From CAZWLD01 sp964634685 (GTDB taxonomy: Bacteria > Bacillota_I > Bacilli_A > Acholeplasmatales > JAEDCM01), in contig CAZWLD010000005.1 in the NCBI GenBank assembly GCA_964634685.1, positions 1 to 64,000 of the forward strand: a DNA stretch of 64,000 nucleotides, read 5' to 3'. Under the pieces are notes generated by a model. It did not search any database and was not told the origin of the DNA. It worked only from the letters and a program-made list of their open reading frames with translations. Both the position numbers and the translations under genes were made by a program. Below are positions 42,866-51,508 of the stretch, one piece after another. The first letter of the stretch is position 1. Every line of letters starts with the position of its first letter.

Positions 42866-43283
42866 GCTTATCCTCTCTTTTCTTGACGATATAAAGACTT
42901 GTCCCGACACCGACTTCACTTTCGACGCTAAACTCATCACTAAATACCTCCATAATCGTAAAGCCAAGGCCACTTCTTTCACCTTCGATTGTCGTATATA
43001 ACGGCTTTCTTGCCTCTTCCACATCACTAATGCCAATTCCTGAATCGATGATTGAAATATAAATATATTCATCATCGTAGGTCATCTCAAGCTTAACCTC
43101 ATGACTATCATCTCTTTGATATCCATGAATAATTGCATTAGTTATCCCTTCACTAACAATTGTCTTGACCTCATTTAAGAAAGACAGCTTGACGTCAAGT
43201 GGTAGTAAAAAGGCTTGAGCAACGTTCCGTGCAAAGCTAATATTTTCAATTTTTGATTTAAAAGATAAATTCATTTTATTCAT
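42855..43283 (-). CDS. spoIIAB: Anti-sigma F factor SpoIIAB
   Basis: 142 aa GHKL kinase. N box EGITNAIIHGY (about 43-53), G1 DSGIGISD and G2 SGLGFTIMEVF. Binds SigF and phosphorylates SpoIIAA with ATP. Start base shared with the spoIIAA stop; overlaps sigF. Confidence 0.96.
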   Translation of the reverse strand: MNKMNLSFKSKIENISFARNVAQAFLLPLDVKLSFLNEVKTIVSEGITNAIIHGYQRDDSHEVKLEMTYDDEYIYISIIDSGIGISDVEEARKPLYTTIEGERSGLGFTIMEVFSDEFSVESEVGVGTSLYIVKKREDKLGQ

Positions 43284-43633
43284 TATGCCACCCCTAAATA
43301 AAATTTTGAAAGCTCCTCAGTGTCTTTAATTTTACAAATTCTTTCTAAGCCTGATAGCTTGACGATTTTTTGAATATATTCGTTTAATTCACACAAAATG
43401 ATTTCTCCATCAAAATGCTTGATTTGGTTATATCTACCAATGATAACTCCAATTCCCGATGAATCCATAAAGGAAAGCTCCCGCATATTAAAAATAATAT
43501 TGTGAACGCTATATTTTATGATTAATTCCGAAAGCTTGAGCCTTAAATCATCTGCCGTCAATTGGTCCATTTCGCCATCAAGTCGAACGACGAGCGTTGA
43601 TCTAATGATATATAGATTAATCTTCAAAGCCAT
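43283..43633 (-). CDS. spoIIAA: Anti-sigma F factor antagonist SpoIIAA
   Basis: 116 aa STAS domain protein. SFMDSSGIGVIIGRY holds the serine phosphorylated by SpoIIAB (S in DSSG, about residue 56-57). Dephosphorylated by SpoIIE, it frees SigF in the forespore. First gene of the spoIIA operon. Confidence 0.96.
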   Translation of the reverse strand: MALKINLYIIRSTLVVRLDGEMDQLTADDLRLKLSELIIKYSVHNIIFNMRELSFMDSSGIGVIIGRYNQIKHFDGEIILCELNEYIQKIVKLSGLERICKIKDTEELSKFYLGVA

Positions 43634-43685
43634 CCTAAATCCCCCTTTTAGTGAGGCTATTATATCATAATTAAAGACCCTTTAT

Positions 43686-43726
43686 TCTCATTCGACATTA
43701 TTAGAATTAGAATTGTCGAGTGATTT
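43686..43726. promoter_or_regulatory. Inverted repeat upstream of spoIIAA
   Basis: CATTCGACA (43691-43699) and TGTCGAGTG (43714-43722) form arms with one mismatch, 14 bp apart, about 60-95 bp before spoIIAA. Could be an operator or part of a hairpin behind the SPFH/NfeD genes' terminator. I do not see a clear Spo0A or SigH box. Confidence 0.3.
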
Positions 43727-43758
43727 TTCAAAGATAGAGATCTTAAAAATAAAAAAAA

Positions 43759-43796
43759 GAAACCAATTTAGGCCAATTTGTCTATTTTGGTTTCCT
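43759..43796 (-). terminator. Terminator after the SPFH/NfeD operon
   Basis: Minus-strand GAAACCAA...TTGGTTTC with a T8 tail, directly behind the stop at 43803. Confidence 0.75.
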
Positions 43797-43802
43797 TTTA
43801 GT

Positions 43803-44744
43803 TTATTTATTTTCCTTTTTCGGAACATCAGTTGCGACTTCCTTTAAGGAAGTTACTAATCCTGCCATATTTTGAATTTCGGATGGAATGATAATTTTTG
43901 TGGCTTGACCGTCCGCAACATGAGCCAATGTCTCTAAGGATTTTAAAGTTAATACTGATTGATCAGCTCCGGCTTCACGTAATAATTTGATTCCTTCAGC
44001 TTCAGCTTGCTTAACCTTAAGAATAGCCTCGGCTTCACCCTCAGCTCTTGTAATCATCGCTTCTCTTGCGGCCTCAGCCTTAAGAATTGCGGATTGCTTT
44101 TCTCCCTCAGCTGTTAAAATGGCACTAGCCTTTTGTCCTTCTGCTAAAAGGATTTTTTCACGGCGCTCACGCTCAGCTCGCATTTGTCTTTCCATTGATT
44201 CACGAATGTCCTTTGGTGGAAGAATGTTCTTTAATTCCACACGATTTACTTTAATTCCCCATGGGTCAGTAGCTTCATCAAGAATACTTCTCATTCTCGT
44301 ATTGATTAAATCACGGCTCGTTAGAGTTTCATCTAAATCAAGCTCACCAATAATATTACGAAGAGTGGTTGCGCTTAGGTTTTCTAAGGCACTAACTGGG
44401 TTCTCAACACCGTAAGTAAATAATTTAGGGTCAGTAACCTGGAAGAAAACAACCGTATCAATTTGCATTGTAACATTATCCTTTGTGATTACTGGTTGCG
44501 GTTCAAAATCCTTAACCTGTTCCTTTAGTGATACTACATTGGCAACATGATCAAAGAATGGCACAAGCATATGGAAACCACTGCTCCAGGTATCATGATA
44601 TTTACCAACGCGCTCAACAACAAATTTTTGAGTTTGTCGAACTAATTTTAAATTAGTTGCGACGATTAAAATTCCTAAAATAATTACGATAACAACCGCG
44701 ATGATCGCAATTATTCCTCCTTGTGATAATCCACTTAATAACAT
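43803..44744 (-). CDS. SPFH/stomatin-like membrane protein (QmcA/HflC type)
   Basis: About 313 aa. One N-terminal membrane helix, then a band-7 domain: QKFVVERVGKYHDTWSSGFHMLVPFFD, TKDNVTMQIDTVVFFQVTDP, LRNIIGELDLDETLTSRD, and a long coiled coil rich in A/E (KASAILTAEGEKQSAILKAEAAREAMITRAEGEAEA). Such proteins organise membrane microdomains. ATG 44744 is preferred to the in-frame TTG at 44750, too close to AAAGGAG. Last gene of an operon with two NfeD proteins, a classical partnership. Confidence 0.9.
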   Translation of the reverse strand: MLLSGLSQGGIIAIIAVVIVIILGILIVATNLKLVRQTQKFVVERVGKYHDTWSSGFHMLVPFFDHVANVVSLKEQVKDFEPQPVITKDNVTMQIDTVVFFQVTDPKLFTYGVENPVSALENLSATTLRNIIGELDLDETLTSRDLINTRMRSILDEATDPWGIKVNRVELKNILPPKDIRESMERQMRAERERREKILLAEGQKASAILTAEGEKQSAILKAEAAREAMITRAEGEAEAILKVKQAEAEGIKLLREAGADQSVLTLKSLETLAHVADGQATKIIIPSEIQNMAGLVTSLKEVATDVPKKENK

Positions 44745-44770
44745 ATTCAATTTCTCCTTTTATTTTTTAG

Positions 44771-45070
44771 TCAAGAATTATTTCTTGTAACTAATAGTTT
44801 ATTTCCCTCAATAGATAAAACGATTGCTTCATCCCCGGGGTTCAATTCTTCATCACTTTTGGCGCGATATCTAATATTATTGACAATAATTTCACCAATA
44901 TTGACGTCGCTTATTTGGGATATGACCTTCCCAACTTGACCAACAACCTCTTCGATGTTGGTTTTGACATCACCATCATCAAGATGATGCTTAAATACTG
45001 TCTTAAAAATCTTTATACCGATAATAAGGATTATTAATCCTAAAACAATTCCGGCAATAACTAATTCCAT
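44771..45070 (-). CDS. NfeD-like protein, short
   Basis: 99 aa. One N-terminal membrane helix and a C-terminal OB-fold NfeD domain: EVVGQVGKVISQISDVNIGEIIVNN, NPGDEAIVLSIEGNKLLV. Partner of SPFH proteins in membrane microdomains. Sits between the longer NfeD gene (1 bp before) and the SPFH gene. Confidence 0.8.
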   Translation of the reverse strand: MELVIAGIVLGLIILIIGIKIFKTVFKHHLDDGDVKTNIEEVVGQVGKVISQISDVNIGEIIVNNIRYRAKSDEELNPGDEAIVLSIEGNKLLVTRNNS

Positions 45071-45071
45071 T

Positions 45072-45515
45072 TTATTTGATAGCCTTAACGATTAATTTAT
45101 TTCCTTCAATTGCGAGAATTTCAACCTTTTCATCGCTTAGAACATCATCATTAGATATAGCTGTCCAAATAACCCCATCAACCTTTACAGTTCCTCTTTC
45201 GCCAGATTCAATCGCATCAACGACAACACCGTGTTTCCCAACAATGGTATCAATATTGGTTTTAACATCAATTCGTTTTAAATATTTTTTTGTTACCGGG
45301 CGTAAGGACAAAATTAATATTGCCGATACAATAACAAAAACTAATACCTGAGCAACCCAATTAATCTCAAGCTTAGTTGTAGAATCAATAATCGCCAAAA
45401 TCATTGAAACTAAAGCTCCGGCACTAAACCAAATACTAATCAAATCGTAGGATGTAGCCTCTAAAACAATTGTTAAAATGATTATTCCTAACCAAAGAAA
45501 AATCAACCATTCCAT
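45072..45515 (-). CDS. NfeD family membrane protein
   Basis: 147 aa. Three or so N-terminal membrane segments and a C-terminal OB-fold: IDTIVGKHGVVVDAIESGERGTVKV with DEKVEILAIEGNKLIV. Partner of the SPFH protein. Same fold as the shorter NfeD-like gene directly behind it, suggesting duplication. 1 bp after the 126-aa gene. Confidence 0.85.
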   Translation of the reverse strand: MEWLIFLWLGIIILTIVLEATSYDLISIWFSAGALVSMILAIIDSTTKLEINWVAQVLVFVIVSAILILSLRPVTKKYLKRIDVKTNIDTIVGKHGVVVDAIESGERGTVKVDGVIWTAISNDDVLSDEKVEILAIEGNKLIVKAIK

Positions 45516-45516
45516 A

Positions 45517-45897
45517 TTATTCTCCCTCCTTTATATTTGATAAATCAATAATCAAAACCTTTTCATCAAAGTCCCAGCTTGTGACACATTTAACCGGATT
45601 TTTTAAATTTCTATTCATTATTGAGGATAATTCCTGCATAAAATCCTTATTACTGATTCTTCCATAGCTTGAACGAATTGTAATTTTATATTTTGATTTT
45701 TCAGGAATATCTCCTCTTTGGTCTTGGTCCTTCGATAAAGGCTTGATATAAACCAATTTTTTATCATAATCAATGCCTAGCATAACACTAAAGGCGTCCT
45801 CAAGATTTTCAATTGCCACCTTATTTAAGGTAATATTTCCTTCATACAAAGTCGCAATACCATCTTTTGGTCTTTCATTAAACCAAACAATACCCAT
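45517..45897 (-). CDS. Hypothetical protein at the head of the SPFH/NfeD operon
   Basis: About 126 aa from ATG 45897 behind AAAGGTGG. Soluble, starts MGIVWFNERPKDGIATLYEG, with mixed strands and helices and no known motif. One base separates its stop from the NfeD gene. Function unknown; may regulate or modify the microdomain proteins. Confidence 0.6.
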   Translation of the reverse strand: MGIVWFNERPKDGIATLYEGNITLNKVAIENLEDAFSVMLGIDYDKKLVYIKPLSKDQDQRGDIPEKSKYKITIRSSYGRISNKDFMQELSSIMNRNLKNPVKCVTSWDFDEKVLIIDLSNIKEGE

Positions 45898-45969
45898 AAA
45901 ATTACCACCTTTCATATTAATTATACGCGAAAATTAAATGAAATGCAAGAAAATTATTAAAAATTATTT

Positions 45970-47100
45970 TTAATTATTAAAGTATGTTTTTTCATTATTA
46001 AACATTTTTGTTTGGATTCCTTGGAGAACTAAAACAAAGATAATTGTCATCACAACTGTTATAATCAAGGATATATAGTCAAAGCTACCAGAAAGGGCCT
46101 TAAATATTAACAAAATATTATTAACTAATGGAAGATAATAAAGAACAATGCTTCCTTCAAGCTTAATATTAACTAAAAGTAAAATTGATACTACTGTGCA
46201 AAACAAATAAATCGGTGATATATATGAATTGGCCTCCTTAACTGTTTTGGCAAGAGTTGACAATAAGGAAATAACGGCAGATGTTGAAATTACAAATAAA
46301 AGTAACGCAACTGAAAGCATAAGGATTTCTTCGATTGTTAAGGCAAGGCTAGCCCCAAACATTTGACTATTAATTGGTAGGGTTAATAATAAACCTAAGA
46401 GTGATGATAAGGCACTTATGACCGTAATGACCCCAATTCCTAAGGTTTTTCCCATAACAATATTGTGTCTCTTCGCCGGTGCCATTAACATCGTAGCTAA
46501 TGTTTGTCTTTCCTTTTCCCCGGCAATACTATCGGCTCCGATGGCGGTTGCGCCCGAGAAGACAAAGGAAACTAAAAGCATCGTAATCAAACCAGCAGCC
46601 ATCACCTGCTGGGAATTATTGTCACTGACGATTGATTCTCCTTCATTGGCAATCAAATATTTGCTTGTTTCTGAATTATAATTATTACAATATTTACTAA
46701 TAAGACTATAGGCTTTATTATAGGCATAAACACTAACTTCATTACTTGCGTCATACAAAAAGCTAAATTCCTTGTTGCTATAGGTTATTTTCAAGGCTGC
46801 GGTACCACCCTTAACACTTGTTGGACGTTGATTATCCTCTGTAAAGCCTGCTTCTTCGGCACATAGCTGCCAACCCTCGGGAAAGAAATCCTCCCCTAGG
46901 TCGATTGCTCCAGGTGCCATAACATTTATTCCCTTCGTTTGGACAATAATATTGTTATCGTCGATGTTTACTGTTGTAAATAATCCTAAAATACCATAAA
47001 TAATAAATATGGATATACACGGAACAATAAACAAGGAAACAATCAATCTTCGATCCGTAAAAACACGATGAAGTTCTTTTTTTAAGATATGGAGTATCAT
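45970..47100 (-). CDS. ABC-2 type transporter permease (NatB-like)
   Basis: About 376 aa from ATG 47100 (AAGGAGG upstream). N-terminal helix, a large extracytoplasmic loop (about 45-165), then five or six membrane segments with the ABC-2 motif AGEKERQTLATMLMAPAKR between helices. Exports Na+ or another substrate with the NatA-type ATPase just upstream. NatB of Bacillus is about 386 aa. Two bases before the natA-like stop. Confidence 0.85.
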   Translation of the reverse strand: MILHILKKELHRVFTDRRLIVSLFIVPCISIFIIYGILGLFTTVNIDDNNIIVQTKGINVMAPGAIDLGEDFFPEGWQLCAEEAGFTEDNQRPTSVKGGTAALKITYSNKEFSFLYDASNEVSVYAYNKAYSLISKYCNNYNSETSKYLIANEGESIVSDNNSQQVMAAGLITMLLVSFVFSGATAIGADSIAGEKERQTLATMLMAPAKRHNIVMGKTLGIGVITVISALSSLLGLLLTLPINSQMFGASLALTIEEILMLSVALLLFVISTSAVISLLSTLAKTVKEANSYISPIYLFCTVVSILLLVNIKLEGSIVLYYLPLVNNILLIFKALSGSFDYISLIITVVMTIIFVLVLQGIQTKMFNNEKTYFNN

Positions 47101-47101
47101 A

Positions 47102-47848
47102 CTAAACCTCCTTGATGGCCGCAAAGAAGCCATCCTCTAAATTCGAAACCGAATATTTTTCGTAAAGCTCTTCCTTAGTTCCACTAAAGACAATTTTTCC
47201 TTTATTGATAATAATCAAGGAATCAGCTAATTTGTTGACAATATCTAAAATATGCGTTGATAAAACAATTGTTTTTCCTTGTTCCTTCAATTTTAATAAA
47301 TATTCTTCGATTTCCTTTGATAAAACGACATCTAATCCGTTGGTTGGCTCATCATAAATCAAAATATCCGGGTCATTAACTAAGGAAATAACGATTTGAA
47401 GCTTTTGTTTCATTCCCGTTGACAAATTGGCAATCTTAGTATTTTTAAATTCGGTAATACCAAAAAGCTCAAATAGCTCCTCCTTTAGAGGATTGTTTTT
47501 GATTCCGTATAGGCCTGAAAAATAATCAAAAAGATAATCAGGGGTAAAATTACGATCAAGGTTTAAATCGCTTGTTAGAAAGGCGATATGCGATCTAATC
47601 TCATTTTCATCATAAGAATCATTAATCATAATCGTTCCACTATCAGGCTTCATCAAGGTTGAAAGGCAGCGAAGAGTCGTTGTTTTTCCCGCTCCGTTCG
47701 GACCTAATATTGCAAAAATTGTTCCTTTTTCGACTTCAAAGCTAATATCATCGACAGCCATTAGGCGATCCTTACCTAATTGTTGTTTCTGCTTTTTATT
47801 AAGTTCGAAGCTCTTTTTTAAATTTTTGACTTCAATAATCTTTTCCAT
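47102..47848 (-). CDS. ABC transporter ATPase (NatA-like)
   Basis: 248 aa. Walker A GPNGAGKTT (about 48-56), signature NLSTGMKQKLQI, Walker B PDILIYDEPTNGLD, switch histidine LSTHILD. Companion of the NatB-like permease. NatA-type specificity rests on the pairing; drug or peptide export is possible. Confidence 0.88.
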   Translation of the reverse strand: MEKIIEVKNLKKSFELNKKQKQQLGKDRLMAVDDISFEVEKGTIFAILGPNGAGKTTTLRCLSTLMKPDSGTIMINDSYDENEIRSHIAFLTSDLNLDRNFTPDYLFDYFSGLYGIKNNPLKEELFELFGITEFKNTKIANLSTGMKQKLQIVISLVNDPDILIYDEPTNGLDVVLSKEIEEYLLKLKEQGKTIVLSTHILDIVNKLADSLIIINKGKIVFSGTKEELYEKYSVSNLEDGFFAAIKEV

Positions 47849-47852
47849 AAAA

Positions 47853-48077
47853 TCATCCTTTACTCCATTTTATCACAAACAAAGGCGAATTTACCAATAA
47901 CTTAAAAAAAGCGACACAACATATGCCGCTTAGGAAAACATTTTGTCTAGCACTCAATTCTTTTATTATAGAAATATTGCCATATAAAATGGTAAATGAA
48001 GTGTGTGCGGCTTTGGTTTCATCAACTAATTTACTATATATCTTTCTTCTTTTGATGATCTGATCCTCGCTATTCAT
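47853..48077 (-). pseudogene. Possible 5' remnant of an AAA/DUF4143-type ATPase gene
   Basis: A 74-codon frame beginning MNSEDQIIKRRKIYSKLVDE. The start resembles the N-terminal K-R-K-I-Y-x-x-L-x-x-W element of DUF4143-type ATPases, but no GARRVGKS P-loop follows; the rest is hydrophobic and unlike the family, as after frameshift or deletion. No ribosome site. The 33-bp tandem repeats lie just upstream on this strand. Could also be chance. Confidence 0.3.
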
Positions 48078-48125
48078 TATTACTAATATGATCTAATTTT
48101 ACTATGCTTTTTTTACTATACTTTT

Positions 48126-48273
48126 CACGAAAAGACAAACATTAATTGTGAATATTTTCACGAAAAGACAAACATTGATTATTAAAATATGCACGAAAAG
48201 ACAAACATTAATTGTGAATATTTTCACGAAAAGACAAACATTGATTATATCAATATGCACGAAAAGACATATT
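48126..48273. repeat. Five 33-bp tandem direct repeats
   Basis: The unit begins CACGAAAAGACAAACATT and starts at 48126, 48159, 48192, 48225 and 48258 (last copy partial), a strict 33-bp period. Copies alternate, ABAB: the A type continues AATTGTGAATATTTT and the B type GATTATTAAAATATG, so a 66-bp superunit has duplicated. The array stops where the dacF stop codon begins. No cas genes nearby and no unique spacers. Confidence 0.9.
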
Positions 48274-49410
48274 TTAAAAAAATTCTCTTAGGATATTCTT
48301 AAATATTTGAAATACATTGGCTTCCTTTATTTCCCTATCTAAAACTAAAGGGATTTCTTGATAGCTAAAGCCCTTATATAAGACCTCCATTTTTCCAACA
48401 GATAGCTCTTTATGATTTCTATAATCATATATGATTTGGTAAGAAATATCATTTTCATTGATTTTTTCATTATTAACTATTCGCAATCCTTTATTTGTAA
48501 TAACCTTGAACTTATTTGGGTAATAATATAAATCATTGACCTCTTCAATTACCTTTTCATCAAAAATCGTATAGGCTTTATAAGAATTAAAGCCATAGCT
48601 TAATAATTCATAACATTCTTGGTTTCGTGTTTTGACATCTTGATAGCCCATTACAACCGCAATTAAGCGCATCCCATCACTTTTTTTCGTCAAGGTAATA
48701 CAGTACCCCGCTTCTTCCGTCCATCCGGTTTTCAAGCCATCAACAAGTGGATCTTGCTTAATTACTTTATTAGTATTAACCAACCAAAAGGGTGATTCTG
48801 ATTCTTCTCTAACATAATCGGAATAAATGCTTGTAAATCTTGTAATATCAGCCTCATGATTTAATAAAAGATTTCTTGCCATTACGGCCATATCATAGCT
48901 TGATGAATAATGGTTTTCCTCGGGCAAGCCAGTCGGATTTTGAAAATTCGTATTTTTCAAGCCTAAGTCGTGCGCATATTTATTCATTCGCAAAACAAAT
49001 TGCTCCATCGTACCACATATTCTTTCACCTAACGCATAGGCACAATCATTAGCTGATGCAATTGCGACGGATTTAAACATATCATGAACCGTCATTTTTT
49101 CATTTTCCTTCAAATAAATTTGTGATCCACCCATACTAGTAGCCTCTTTTGACGCTGTGACCATATCATTCCAATTTAAATTTCCACTTTTAATTTCATC
49201 TAAGACAATCGTCATCGTCATAATTTTGGTCATCGATGCCGGAGCCAATTCCACATTCGCATTATTTTGGTATAAAACCTTACCACTTTCCATTTCCATT
49301 AAACATGAGCTTTTGGCATTTTTCGCAAGCTCAAAGCCTTTAACAGGTTTAATTAAAAAAAAGGGAATTATTAACACTAGCAAAATTACTTTTTTTTTGA
49401 TTTTAATCAA
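48274..49410 (-). CDS. dacF: D-alanyl-D-alanine carboxypeptidase DacF
   Basis: 378 aa. Signal peptide [22 protein letters not shown]11 peptidase domain with SxxK (ASMTK, about 58-62), SANDC, KTGWT, and a C-terminal PBP5-like domain ending in a short amphipathic helix ([12 protein letters not shown]). Trims pentapeptides in vegetative or spore wall. In Bacillus dacF heads the spoIIA operon; here it is about 4.6 kb away. The start is uncertain: TTG at 49410 touches AAGGAGGA, while ATT at 49407 would have normal spacing. Overlaps dapH by 8 bp. Confidence 0.92.
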   Translation of the reverse strand: MIKIKKKVILLVLIIPFFLIKPVKGFELAKNAKSSCLMEMESGKVLYQNNANVELAPASMTKIMTMTIVLDEIKSGNLNWNDMVTASKEATSMGGSQIYLKENEKMTVHDMFKSVAIASANDCAYALGERICGTMEQFVLRMNKYAHDLGLKNTNFQNPTGLPEENHYSSSYDMAVMARNLLLNHEADITRFTSIYSDYVREESESPFWLVNTNKVIKQDPLVDGLKTGWTEEAGYCITLTKKSDGMRLIAVVMGYQDVKTRNQECYELLSYGFNSYKAYTIFDEKVIEEVNDLYYYPNKFKVITNKGLRIVNNEKINENDISYQIIYDYRNHKELSVGKMEVLYKGFSYQEIPLVLDREIKEANVFQIFKNILREFF

Positions 49411-50053
49411 TCCTCCTTAATTCATCCAAAAAAACGGTTTTTTGATTCGTTTTTTCATCTCTTTTTTTAATCAATTTCGCTGGATTTCCTGCATAAACCA
49501 TTCCTTCTATCGTATCATTTATGACAACACTGCCCGCCCCCACAACCGTTCCTTTTTTGACTGTTACTCCTTCAATAATAACAGCACCTGCCCCAATCAA
49601 GCAATCATCCTCAATTACAACCTCTTTGCTTGATAAGGGCTCGAGTACACCTGCTATCACCGCATTGGCCCCAATATGACAATTATTACCAATTTTGGCT
49701 CGTGAGCCAATAACTGCGCCCATATCAATCAATGTCTTTTTGCCAATCTCGGCCCCAATATTAATTATCGCTCCCATCATTATGATGGCATCTTCGCCAA
49801 TTTTTACATTTGACCTAATAATCGCTCCTGGTTCTATTCGCGCATTGATATCCGTAATATCAAGCAAATCAAAGGCTTGCCTTTTACTTATTGGCCAAAA
49901 ATGATAATCCTTTAGCTTTGCCTCTTCTAATTCCTCCATTTCAATTAGGGCAAAATTTTGGTAGGTTTTTTTAAACCGATAATCATCATTATAAAAAATA
50001 TATCCCCAGGATTTGCCTTTGGCCTTTTTGATTTGCTTTAATAAATCATCCAT
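49403..50053 (-). CDS. dapH: Tetrahydrodipicolinate N-acetyltransferase
   Basis: About 216 aa. N-terminal helical domain ([19 protein letters not shown]) then left-handed beta-helix hexapeptide repeats: [92 protein letters not shown]. First acetyl-branch step of lysine/DAP synthesis. ATG 50053 (or TTG 50056); overlaps dapF by 8 bp. Confidence 0.93.
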   Translation of the reverse strand: MDDLLKQIKKAKGKSWGYIFYNDDYRFKKTYQNFALIEMEELEEAKLKDYHFWPISKRQAFDLLDITDINARIEPGAIIRSNVKIGEDAIIMMGAIINIGAEIGKKTLIDMGAVIGSRAKIGNNCHIGANAVIAGVLEPLSSKEVVIEDDCLIGAGAVIIEGVTVKKGTVVGAGSVVINDTIEGMVYAGNPAKLIKKRDEKTNQKTVFLDELRRID

Positions 50054-50735
50054 CAATCAATTCCCCCTTAAAAACTAATTTAACCTTACCAGATAGAAAA
50101 ACCTTTTTATCTTCATAAAGCAAAGCCGCATCATTATCAAAATAAACAGTCGCCATATTACAGATTAATCCTAAGCTTCGTAAAACCAAAAAGGCCGCGC
50201 CGGCGCCACTTCCGCAAGCCTTGGTAAATCCAACTCCCCGCTCGCAGGTTTTGATTTGAAAAGCTTTTTGATTATATACATTGACAAAATCAATATTCAC
50301 ATTTAGAAGCATTACATTATTTAAATTACAGAAATCTTCGTTAAATGTAATGATATGCGGAACACCTAATTCGATATAATAATTATCACCCTTTTTTTGA
50401 TAATTTTTCCCTTCGCCTAAAGCTACCGTAACTAAATTATTCTTAATTAAGCATTGCTTTTCTTCATTATTAACGATAACATTAAATTTTGTTTCCTTTG
50501 TTTTTAAATAATGATGATAAGCAAATATTCTTAAGCCATTGCCACACATTTTAGCATTACTACCATCTTTATTAAAAATTTTCATTTCTAAGGGATTGTT
50601 TAAGTATACAATAAGCCCATCTGCGCCAATTGAATAGTGCTCCTGGCATAGTTTTTGGGATAATTCTTGATAATCTTCAAAATAATCCTCAATTAAAATG
50701 AAATCATTTCCTGATGCTTCATATTTATAAAAAAT
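50046..50735 (-). CDS. dapF: Diaminopimelate epimerase
   Basis: About 229 aa, shorter than the usual 270. Two cysteine motifs: [15 protein letters not shown] and [14 protein letters not shown], with ERGVGF before the second. Turns LL-DAP into meso-DAP. The reading frame opens with a GTG at 50744 that lies inside the AGGTGAT site. By spacing (six bases after GGTG, as in spoVB, nadA and recU) the start would be ATT at 50735, giving [12 protein letters not shown], the normal family N-terminus. Head of the dapF-dapH-dacF operon. Confidence 0.9.
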   Translation of the reverse strand: MFYKYEASGNDFILIEDYFEDYQELSQKLCQEHYSIGADGLIVYLNNPLEMKIFNKDGSNAKMCGNGLRIFAYHHYLKTKETKFNVIVNNEEKQCLIKNNLVTVALGEGKNYQKKGDNYYIELGVPHIITFNEDFCNLNNVMLLNVNIDFVNVYNQKAFQIKTCERGVGFTKACGSGAGAAFLVLRSLGLICNMATVYFDNDAALLYEDKKVFLSGKVKLVFKGELIDG

Positions 50736-50754
50736 AAATATCACCTAATTAATT

Positions 50755-50799
50755 ATAAAAAAAAGAAAGAAACTTTATGCTTAAAAAATTTCTTTCTTT
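50755..50799 (-). terminator. Terminator after the SDR gene
   Basis: Minus-strand AAAGAAAGAAA ... TTTCTTTCTTT with loop of 15 nt and T8 tail, 11 bases after the stop. Confidence 0.8.
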
Positions 50800-50809
50800 A
50801 TTAAAAATG

Positions 50810-51508
50810 CTAAAGCCTTATTTTTTTCTTTTGTGATCTATAAACCATTCTTTTTAAAATAAAGCGGGGAATGAAAATATGAAAATAATAAACAAGCTTG
50901 ACCTTAAAGCCAACAATTATTTTTCTTCTGCCCTTAAGCATTTTATCAATTGCTTTTTTCGCTACCATTTTCGGATCATAAGCATTTTTATCATCCTTAG
51001 CGTTAAGGCGATGATTGAATTCAGTTTTTAAGGGACCAATAATTAAGTAAGAAATATTTCTCTTTGGATATTCATCAATTAAATTTTTTGTATATGTTGA
51101 GACAAAGTTCTTCGATGAATAATATAAATTAACATAATTTCCCGGCAAATTAGCGCCAATTGATGAAACATTCAATAAATACTTGATTTGATTTTTTAAA
51201 AAATATTCGGATAAAGCAACTAAAGCCTTGATATTAACATCAATAATGGATTTATCTTCATCCGCACTTAAGCCTAAATAGCCAATCCCCGCATTGTTTA
51301 TTATTATTGAAATCTCATAATTATCCAAAATAGAGATTAGCTTATCTAAATCCTTAGCTAAATCGATATTTAAATAAATCATTTCATTGAGAAATGAATC
51401 AGTAAATTCTCTTCTCCCAATAATAATTGTTTTATAACCTAAGAAATCAAGATAATGAGCCATTTCCAAGCCGAGGCCGGATGTACCTCCGGTAATTAGG
51501 GCATACAT
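50810..51508 (-). CDS. Short-chain dehydrogenase/reductase
   Basis: 232 aa Rossmann enzyme. TGGTSGLGLEMA (NADP loop), NIDLAKDLD, NNAGIG, SSIGANLPGNYVNLYYSSK with the Ser-Tyr-x3-Lys catalytic set (Y is YYSSK), and IGPLKTEF. The C-terminal stretch KVKLVYYFHIFIPRFILKRMVY may be a membrane-associated helix, as in some lipid-related SDRs. Substrate unknown. ATG overlaps the pyrimidine phosphorylase stop (TGATG). Confidence 0.85.
   Translation of the reverse strand: MYALITGGTSGLGLEMAHYLDFLGYKTIIIGRREFTDSFLNEMIYLNIDLAKDLDKLISILDNYEISIIINNAGIGYLGLSADEDKSIIDVNIKALVALSEYFLKNQIKYLLNVSSIGANLPGNYVNLYYSSKNFVSTYTKNLIDEYPKRNISYLIIGPLKTEFNHRLNAKDDKNAYDPKMVAKKAIDKMLKGRRKIIVGFKVKLVYYFHIFIPRFILKRMVYRSQKKKIRL

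Noticed and set aside
42866..43075. N-terminal extension of SigF
   Set aside because: Lies wholly inside spoIIAB; a well-spaced TTG at 42865 gives the normal SigF start.
43987..44415. Open frame of 142 codons on the plus strand opposite the SPFH gene
   Set aside because: Antisense shadow of a strongly supported gene; serine/arginine-rich translation and no ribosome site.
48126..48273. CRISPR array
   Set aside because: The 33-bp units are direct tandem repeats; the intervening bases also repeat (ABAB), so there are no unique spacers, and no cas genes.
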